Below are positions 8,849 to 13,378 of a stretch of DNA of 13,378 nt, one piece after another. Under the pieces are notes generated by a model. The model was not told where the DNA came from and made no database searches. It saw only the letters and a program-made list of their open reading frames with translations. The stretch's first letter is position 1. Every line of letters starts with the position of its first letter. Position numbers and translations under genes: made by a program. Origin of the DNA: JBBRMQ01 sp038230775 (GTDB lineage Bacteria; Acidobacteriota; Thermoanaerobaculia; Gp7-AA8); NCBI GenBank assembly GCA_038230775.1, contig JBBRMQ010000106.1, positions 1 to 13,378 of the forward strand. The letters are read 5' to 3'.

Positions 8849-9208
8849 TCACAGCAGCTCGAGCACGCCCCGCAGCGGGATGCGGACCCAGTCGGGGCGG
8901 TTGTTCAACTCATACACGATCTCGTACAGCGCTTTCTCCAGCAGGTGCGCGTTGAGAAGCACGTCGAACTCCTCGCGCGAGCGCGGCAGGTGCGGAGCGT
9001 TGCCACTCTCGTCGAGATACGCGCGCAGGAACGCGTCGCTCACCGCAGCTTGCGCGTGAGGCCCTGAAAATCCGTCGGCGAAGATGTCCGCCTCGACCAC
9101 GACGGTGTCGCCCACCACGCGTTTCGCGGGAAAGCTCCCGCCATCGACCGCGGGAGAGACACCCTCGATGACGACGCGTCGGCGTCCGTTGAAGCCGGCT
9201 TCGGGCAC
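8849..9208 (-). pseudogene. chimeric relic: GlgE N-terminus joined to maltokinase C-terminus
   Basis: The 119-codon frame combines two unrelated glycogen enzymes. Residues ~1-46 from the GTG at 9208 match the start of GlgE, alpha-1,4-glucan:maltose-1-phosphate maltosyltransferase (RRRVVIEGVSPAVDGGSFP, AKRVVGDTVVVEADIFADG). Residues ~54-119 match the C-terminal end of maltokinase, usually the tail of a TreS-Mak fusion (DAFLRAYLDESGNAPHLP, HLLEKALYEIVYELNNRP, DWVRIPLRGVLELL). The join lies near 9050-9075 and keeps the frame. Missing are the entire GlgE catalytic barrel, all of TreS and the kinase active site, so none of those activities can remain. glgE-treS-mak is a known operon order, so an internal deletion of several kb explains the structure; a misassembly would look the same. 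No ribosome site precedes the GTG, and the frame extends upstream to 9427 through repeat sequence without real similarity. Confidence 0.8.
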
Positions 9209-9331
9209 AACGGTCGCGCGGTGCGGATGTCGTGCCGGTGAGGAACTGGCGAGCGGGAAGGAGAGGAGCAACCAGCACGATGGGCCGGCCTGTGAGGAAG
9301 TGGCGAGCAGCGAGCGGGCAGGAGACCTCCT

Positions 9332-9426
9332 TGTCATCCCGAGCGTAGCGAGGGACCGGTGTGGGCGGGAGGCACGATCAACGCCCCTCCCACCCACACC
9401 GGTCCCTCGCTGCGCTCGGGATGACA
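9332..9426. repeat. 95-bp near-perfect inverted repeat, TGTCATCCCGAGCG family
   Basis: Arms at 9332-9371 and 9387-9426 (40 bp each) pair with two mismatches around a 15-nt loop. The outer 24 bases of the left arm equal 1476-1499. Looser flanking similarity extends outward (gcgagcagcgagcggg before it, cccgctcgccgctcgc after it). It has MITE/REPIN-like form and no transposase. It occupies most of the 259-bp gap (9209-9467) between the glgE-mak relic and the glycosyltransferase gene, where I see no gene or promoter. Confidence 0.85.
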
Positions 9427-9467
9427 CCGGCTACATACGGATGGGCGGGCCCGCTCGCCGCTCGCCG

Positions 9468-11042
9468 CTACAGACGGGCCGCCGACATCGCGCGACGTGC
9501 CGTAAACGGGTCGTGCAGGCGGTTCAACTTCTCCTCGGACCGATGATCGCCGAGCACCGCGCGGAGGGCCAGAACGTACTCATTGCCCGGTGCGTCGCGC
9601 TCTGCCTGGTCGAGCAGGTGCATGACGACGGCCTTCGGTTTCTGCAGGTGCATCGCGGCACGAGCGCGATAGAACGCGACCGAGGAGACGGCGCGGGTCT
9701 GGCGAAGCGGATGGTATCCGCGCAGGTCCTCCAGCATCACTTCGGCTTCGCTCCAGCGTCCGACGTTCTCCAGTGCGATGGCCTCGTCGAAGACGTTGCG
9801 CCAGCCGATCCATCCCGCCAGATCTTCGCGCTGTGCATTCCCGTTGACGCTGAGAAGAATCGCGATGGCGACCGCGGCAAGTGCTGGAAGGACTTTGTTT
9901 CGGCGGACGATCTCCGCAACCCCGAGCGCGGCGAGAACGGCCGCGGCGGGGAGCATCGCGTTCCTCGCGGTGGCCGTGGCGGTGAAGATGATCATCGGCA
10001 ACATCGCGGCGATCGCGAATGCCCACACCGGAGCCGCGCCGAGTCCACGACGGATCGCGGCGGTCGAGAGTCCGACGAGCAGCGCGAACGGAAGAAAGAT
10101 CGGCAGAATCGAGAGGTCGAAATCCTTGCGCACCATCGTGACGAAGTCGTACGCCTCGTAACTCTGGAGTGCATCGACAAGCTTGCGTCCGGCGAGCCGC
10201 CACGCTGTCAACGGATACGTCTGCGCGAATGCGACTGCCTTCGAAGCCCAGTAGACGTTGGCTTCGCGACGCGATACCGGATGTCCCGCCGCTCCCGACG
10301 CCACCACGCGATAGGCCACATCGCGATAGGCGGGCTCGTTCGCGGAGCGTTCGAGGTCGTTCACGACGTGCGGAGGTACGCCGCCGTAACCGGTCGCATT
10401 CGGGTTCATCCCTTCGTAGAACGCGATTCCGGGATTCATCAGCGCGACCTCGCCGGTCAGCGCGAAGTTCAAGATCAGCATCGAAGCGACCGGCACGATT
10501 GCCGCCGCAACCACGCGCCACGACCTCATCACCATCGCGACGAAGATCGCGATCAGAAGACCGCCCGGGCCGCAGGTAGCCGAGAGCCCGAGGAGGAGGC
10601 CGCCGGTCAGAGGGGATGCGTTCATGAGCGCGGCGAGCGCGGCGCTGTTGAGCAGAAGAACCAGCGTGCAGGGCTCGAGCTCCGTGGCACAGACGAATGC
10701 GCCGCGGCTCAGGAGGATGAACGCCGTCGCCGTTACGGACGCCACGGTGCCCCATCGGCGCGCGGCGTAGCCTGCGAGCAAGGCAGCGACGCTGACCAGG
10801 ACGATCTGCAGCCCTCGAATGACGTTGAAGCTCGCACCGATCGCACGCATCGCAACCGTGAACCACAAATAGAGCGGGCTCAAGTCGAGCAGCCGGTCGC
10901 GCGGAATGGCTCCGGCGAGGATCCGGCCCGCGAAGATCGTGTACTTCGCGTAGTAGGCCTGGTCGTGCAGCGCTTCGATCAGTGAGATGCGAACGGCGGT
11001 GATGACAGCGACGACCGCGATCGCGGCCCAGAATCGCTTCAC
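9468..11042 (-). CDS. GT-C-like polytopic membrane glycosyltransferase (GT39/ArnT type)
   Basis: A 524-residue inner-membrane protein. It begins with a membrane helix (residues ~4-23), followed by an outside loop carrying the acidic pattern EALHDQAYYAKYTIFAGRIL and then LLDLSPLYLWF. This is the layout of GT-C enzymes that use polyprenyl-phosphate sugars, with Asp27 as the candidate catalytic residue. About nine or ten more hydrophobic segments follow up to ~400. The last ~120 residues are soluble and helical, TPR-like (FDEAIALENVGRWSEAEVML, VSSVAFYRARAAMHL). The start is GTG at 11042, overlapping the previous stop as GTGA, which implies coupling to the membrane protein upstream. Acceptor and donor are unknown: a cell-surface glycan or protein glycosylation is plausible. 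The family call rests on overall shape and a few motifs, so a related membrane protein without transferase activity is possible. Confidence 0.7.
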   Translation of the reverse strand: MKRFWAAIAVVAVITAVRISLIEALHDQAYYAKYTIFAGRILAGAIPRDRLLDLSPLYLWFTVAMRAIGASFNVIRGLQIVLVSVAALLAGYAARRWGTVASVTATAFILLSRGAFVCATELEPCTLVLLLNSAALAALMNASPLTGGLLLGLSATCGPGGLLIAIFVAMVMRSWRVVAAAIVPVASMLILNFALTGEVALMNPGIAFYEGMNPNATGYGGVPPHVVNDLERSANEPAYRDVAYRVVASGAAGHPVSRREANVYWASKAVAFAQTYPLTAWRLAGRKLVDALQSYEAYDFVTMVRKDFDLSILPIFLPFALLVGLSTAAIRRGLGAAPVWAFAIAAMLPMIIFTATATARNAMLPAAAVLAALGVAEIVRRNKVLPALAAVAIAILLSVNGNAQREDLAGWIGWRNVFDEAIALENVGRWSEAEVMLEDLRGYHPLRQTRAVSSVAFYRARAAMHLQKPKAVVMHLLDQAERDAPGNEYVLALRAVLGDHRSEEKLNRLHDPFTARRAMSAARL

Positions 11043-12025
11043 AGAAGCTTCCCCACCAGTGGGCGGGCGAGATATCCGAGGATGCTGCCGGCGGGACCGC
11101 GGCGGAATGCGTTGAAGCGATAGACCTGCTCGGCCGCTACCGCGGACGCCACGAGCGCACCGGCAACGTGGCCCTCTTTCGCCGCTGTGATGACGCCGAT
11201 GCCGGAGAAGATCAGGATCGTCGCTGCGACCTTCGCCGACATCTTCCGGTAGTGATAGTCGAAGCGGCTGGCCACCCGCTCCTGATCGGCGCGCGGGAGA
11301 AGCGTGACGAAGATCTCGCGCATTGCCAGCGCGTCAGCGTGCGCAATCGCGGGCGGCGCGTCCTGGATTTTCGGGAGATCGGAAACGACGAGTGTGCCGC
11401 GCGACGCGGCGTAGATCGTGTAGGAGATCAGTCCGATGAGCGATCCCATCGGCGACTTCGAAACGAATGCCACGGTGAAACGCAGCGACGTCTCCAAGAG
11501 CAGGGCAGCGGCAACGAGGACGTACTGGAACGGCAGGTCTCCGCTCATCATCCGATCGGCGGCGACCAGCACCAGCGCGGCAGCCAGCGCGTAGATCGCG
11601 GCGCAGGACATCAGGGTCAGCCAGTGCGGAAAGATTCCGTACTCCAGTCCGATCTTTTCCTGGACATCGGCCGGAAGATGGCCGGCGAAGATGCCGAGTG
11701 CGTTGATCGCGCGGCGCTTTCGCTGAAGATCGGTGGCGCTGCGACGGTTCTCGATCTGCGCCAGCTCCGACTCCGCGTCGTACCGCGCGGTCACCCGCAT
11801 CGCGCGATCGTCCCGCCAGTGCTCGAGCACGTATCGATAGCCCTGCGGAATCGCGTCGACGCTGACGACCTCAAAGTATTCGTCATCACACAGGATCGCG
11901 GTACCGGGAAACTCCGCGGATGTGGAGGTCTTTTCGACGCGGGGCGTCCACCCTTTTTCCAGACGGGAGGAGAGGAGCCACCGCTCGCCATCCTGGCGCA
12001 GACGGTCGGACCCGAATGCCTGCAT
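11039..12025 (-). CDS. membrane protein of unknown function
   Basis: A 328-residue protein that I cannot assign. Residues 1-130 are soluble and charged, with a small beta-rich stretch (AILCDDEYFEVVSVDAIPQG, YRYVLEHWRDDRAMRV) and a helix rich in Arg and Lys near 90-106. Hydrophobic segments follow at ~134-156, 167-187 and 191-208, then a charged loop (210-260), then segments at ~263-281 and 284-300. The tail FNAFRRGPAGSILGYLARPL is basic. It sits 9 bp after the response regulator stop, and its stop overlaps the glycosyltransferase start, so the three form an operon. The N-terminal part may face the cytoplasm and interact with the regulator, which is inference from position only. Confidence 0.8.
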   Translation of the reverse strand: MQAFGSDRLRQDGERWLLSSRLEKGWTPRVEKTSTSAEFPGTAILCDDEYFEVVSVDAIPQGYRYVLEHWRDDRAMRVTARYDAESELAQIENRRSATDLQRKRRAINALGIFAGHLPADVQEKIGLEYGIFPHWLTLMSCAAIYALAAALVLVAADRMMSGDLPFQYVLVAAALLLETSLRFTVAFVSKSPMGSLIGLISYTIYAASRGTLVVSDLPKIQDAPPAIAHADALAMREIFVTLLPRADQERVASRFDYHYRKMSAKVAATILIFSGIGVITAAKEGHVAGALVASAVAAEQVYRFNAFRRGPAGSILGYLARPLVGKLL

Positions 12026-12034
12026 CCGCTGATT

Positions 12035-12427
12035 CTATTCGGTCTGCGCCGCGACACAGGCACGCACCCGATCCGCGAGCTGGCCGATGTCGAACGGTTT
12101 CGGAAGGAGATCGAACGGAGTACCCTTCATCCGCTCCTTGATCACACCGGGCGATGCGGCGCTCGTCACGATGATCCTCTGCATGCGTTCGGGATCGTGC
12201 TGCGCCATGGTTTTCATGAACTCGAACCCGTCGAGGTTCGGCATCATCAGATCGAGGATGATCACGTCGTAGTCGGCGAGCCCCAGTTTCAGCACCGCTT
12301 CGACACCGTCCGCGGCCACCTCAACACGATATCCCTCGCGCTGGAGCACCATCTTCACCAGCCGGCGAATGGATGAGTCATCCTCCACCACGAGGATGGC
12401 CGTGTCGTTCGGAGTTTTTTGCGTCAC
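12035..12427 (-). CDS. single-domain response regulator (CheY-like receiver)
   Basis: A 130-residue receiver domain with no output domain. It has the acidic pair Asp16/Asp17 in VVEDDSS, phospho-acceptor Asp59 in VIILDLMMPNLDG, Thr88 in IIVTSA and Lys110 in LLPKPFD, so the full phosphorylation site is intact. It should relay a signal from a histidine kinase by protein contact; no kinase is in the window. The start is GTG at 12427, next to the first strand at normal spacing. It is the first gene of the operon with the membrane protein and the GT-C-like enzyme, and diverges from the glutaredoxin gene over 82 bp. Confidence 0.93.
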   Translation of the reverse strand: MTQKTPNDTAILVVEDDSSIRRLVKMVLQREGYRVEVAADGVEAVLKLGLADYDVIILDLMMPNLDGFEFMKTMAQHDPERMQRIIVTSAASPGVIKERMKGTPFDLLPKPFDIGQLADRVRACVAAQTE

Positions 12428-12480
12428 CTCGAAACCCGAGTTGCATTCAGCAAGAACCAGTCCGTTTTAGGCAGCGTTCT

Positions 12481-12497
12481 CGCAAAATAACTTTGCG
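12481..12497. promoter_or_regulatory. small palindrome in the glutaredoxin leader
   Basis: Perfect 6-bp arms cgcaaa (12481-12486) and tttgcg (12492-12497) around ataac, directly before the ribosome site GGAGGG (12499-12504; 5 bases before the ATG at 12510). It could be an operator or a weak hairpin limiting translation. Only the symmetry is seen; no known operator is recognised. Confidence 0.35.
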
Positions 12498-12509
12498 TGG
12501 AGGGACTGC

Positions 12510-12764
12510 ATGGCTGAACAGATCACAGTTTACGGAGCGGATTGGTGCGGCGACACGCGTCGGACGCTTCGCCAGCTCGACACCGCGGGCATCGACTATC
12601 AATACATCGACATCGACAACGACGACGCCGGAGAAAAGAAGGTCATCGAGTTCAACAAAGGCAAGCGCAGAATCCCGCTCGTCGAGATCAGCAGCGATCA
12701 CGGAGAAGCCAATCGCCTCTCGGTTCCGAGTACTTCGGAATTGGAGAAGGCGCTGAAAAAATAG
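12510..12764 (+). CDS. glutaredoxin-like protein with a single active-site cysteine
   Basis: An 84-residue thioredoxin-fold protein, normal length for a small glutaredoxin. ITVYGADWCGDTRRTLRQLD holds the active site, Cys13-Gly-Asp-Thr16: the second Cys of a CxxC motif is replaced by Thr. The conserved cis-proline is Pro56 in RRIPLVEI. The C-terminal SVPSTSELEKALKK helix fits the family. Such proteins act on mixed disulfides with low-molecular-weight thiols, or as redox partners, in the cytosol; a monothiol mechanism is expected here. The start is supported by GGAGGG at 12499-12504. The gene is alone, divergent from the response regulator, and converges on the Mpo1-like gene. Confidence 0.9.
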   Translation: MAEQITVYGADWCGDTRRTLRQLDTAGIDYQYIDIDNDDAGEKKVIEFNKGKRRIPLVEISSDHGEANRLSVPSTSELEKALKK

Positions 12765-12876
12765 CGCGGCTCTCGCCGCGCGTTGTCGGTTGTCGGTTAT
12801 CCACGCCCACCCTGACGGTGCCGGGTTCTGACAACCGATCACCGACAACCGACAACGCGCGCGCAGCGCGCTATTT
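12759..12876. repeat. symmetric inverted repeat between convergent genes
   Basis: Perfect 20-bp inner arms at 12778-12797 and 12841-12860, built from the heptamer tgtcggt, flank a 43-nt loop. Perfect 10-bp outer arms (aaatagcgcg at 12759-12768, cgcgctattt at 12867-12876) contain the stop codons of both genes. The RNA from either side can fold into a long hairpin, so it may act as a two-way terminator. The heptamer structure also suggests a dispersed repeat element. Confidence 0.75.
12764..12781 (+). terminator. GC-rich hairpin after the glutaredoxin stop
   Basis: A perfect 7-bp stem, gcgcggc/gccgcgc, with loop tctc, beginning at the last base of the stop codon. It has the form of an intrinsic terminator stem but is followed by gttgtcgg, not a T-tract, so strength is doubtful. 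Confidence 0.35.
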
Positions 12877-13293
12877 CACCACCGGAACGACGTCGTTCAG
12901 GATCCACAGCGGTCCGACGAGCAGATGCATCGCGTTCTTGAGGAACGCCGGCTGACGATGCTCGTACACGCTGTGACCGATGAATTGGAAGATCCATCCC
13001 AGAACGAAGATGGCGATGTTGATGGACAGCGGCAGCGCGGCGCCGATCGCGTAAAACGCCGCCGAAACGACCAGCATCGCCAGCCCGAGCCGCCAGTCGA
13101 GCGAAAGATAGACCGCCTCCGCGACCACGACGAGCAGCACCCCGGCCGTGATCCACTGCCACACCGGAACCCGCGCGAGCATGCCGAGGAGGGTGAGCAT
13201 GATCATGGGGATGCCGAAGCGGTGAAACCACTTGTTTCCCTTTGTCTGATGGTATGCGGCGTAGTCGGCGAAGAGGCTGCGGATGTCGCGCAT
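12871..13293 (-). CDS. Mpo1/DUF962-family membrane protein
   Basis: A 140-residue protein of the YGL010w/Mpo1-like family. The yeast member Mpo1 is an iron-dependent dioxygenase that shortens 2-hydroxy fatty acids by alpha-oxidation. The four conserved histidines expected to bind iron are present: His15 and His24 in YHQTKGNKWFHRFGIP, and His107 and His112 in GHSVYEHRQPAF. About four hydrophobic segments span residues ~27-45, 47-65, 70-88 and 90-106, followed by LLVGPLWILNDV at the C-terminus. The start is ATG at 13293; no clear ribosome site is visible. Family membership is firm; enzyme activity in bacteria is inference from the yeast protein. The gene converges on the glutaredoxin gene with a shared inverted repeat between the stops. 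Confidence 0.92.
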   Translation of the reverse strand: MRDIRSLFADYAAYHQTKGNKWFHRFGIPMIMLTLLGMLARVPVWQWITAGVLLVVVAEAVYLSLDWRLGLAMLVVSAAFYAIGAALPLSINIAIFVLGWIFQFIGHSVYEHRQPAFLKNAMHLLVGPLWILNDVVPVVK

Positions 13294-13326
13294 CCGCTGA
13301 GTCTACCGCCTCAGGGGAAGACCGGG

Positions 13327-13374
13327 AATGTTGAATGCTCAATGTTGAGTGTTGAATGTTTCGCTCATTCAACA
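13327..13374. repeat. AT-rich heptamer array with terminal inverted segment
   Basis: Five 7-nt units at 13327-13361 (aatgttg, aatgctc, aatgttg, agtgttg, aatgttt) precede cattcaaca (13366-13374), which is the perfect reverse complement of tgttgaatg at 13350-13358. Its base composition differs sharply from the GC-rich surroundings. The window ends here, so the full extent is unknown. The rest of 13294-13378 shows no gene. Confidence 0.75.
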
Positions 13375-13378
13375 TTTA

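Noticed and set aside
9209..9427. N-terminal extension of the glgE-mak relic to base 9427
   Set aside because: These codons are made of the inverted repeat and flanking low-complexity sequence; GlgE similarity starts only near 9200.
9084..10985. 633-codon plus-strand open frame
   Set aside because: It is antisense to the glgE-mak relic and the membrane glycosyltransferase, crosses the inverted repeat, and has a composition (Arg, Asp, His, Glu) typical of shadow translation.
12441..12470. Promoter for the glutaredoxin gene (TTGCAT, 18 bp, TTTTAG)
   Set aside because: The -10 matches only three of six consensus bases, so support is too weak to annotate.
12839..13375. 178-codon minus-strand frame overlapping the Mpo1-like gene
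   Set aside because: Its first residues are translation of the AT-rich heptamer repeat and the rest is a shadow of the DUF962 gene, which has all four conserved histidines.

Overview
The window is about 13.4 kb of GC-rich bacterial DNA with dense genes, short gaps and several start-stop overlaps. Gene content and dispersed palindromes of the TGTCATCCCGAGCG type suggest a soil or sediment bacterium, perhaps Acidobacteriota-like. That placement is inference: there is no rRNA or other strong marker here. No gap between genes exceeds 300 bases, and I see no rRNA, tRNA, CRISPR array, transposase or phage gene.

Left part (1-7884) is mainly alpha-glucan and trehalose metabolism. The 3' part of a first 4-alpha-glucanotransferase gene (malQ) runs rightward and overlaps a short-chain dehydrogenase gene by ATGA. 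After a repeat-filled junction, a leftward operon faces it. In transcription order it holds a small conserved protein of unknown function, a lipoprotein PQQ-type sugar dehydrogenase, a second and longer MalQ, the glycogen branching enzyme GlgB, and the 5' third of treZ (malto-oligosyltrehalose trehalohydrolase). treZ is cut off before its catalytic residues, exactly where the repeats begin. The simplest reading is an inversion or deletion with one breakpoint inside treZ.

Middle (7885-9467): a divergently transcribed protein joining a cyclic-nucleotide-binding domain to a DUF1003 membrane domain. Then comes a leftward relic that joins the first ~46 residues of GlgE (maltosyltransferase) in frame to the last ~68 residues of maltokinase. 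This looks like the scar of a deletion that removed most of a glgE-treS/mak operon. A 95-bp near-perfect inverted repeat lies upstream of it.

Right part (9468-13378): a leftward operon of a single-domain response regulator, an unknown membrane protein and a GT-C-like membrane glycosyltransferase. Next is a rightward single-cysteine glutaredoxin gene, facing a leftward Mpo1/DUF962 membrane protein gene across a symmetric inverted repeat. The window ends in a short AT-rich heptamer repeat.

Taken together, the window records erosion and rearrangement of a glycogen/trehalose cluster. treZ and glgE/mak are broken, while glgB and the longer malQ look intact, so branching and disproportionation of alpha-glucans should persist. 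Several unrelated repeat families sit at or near the damaged genes.
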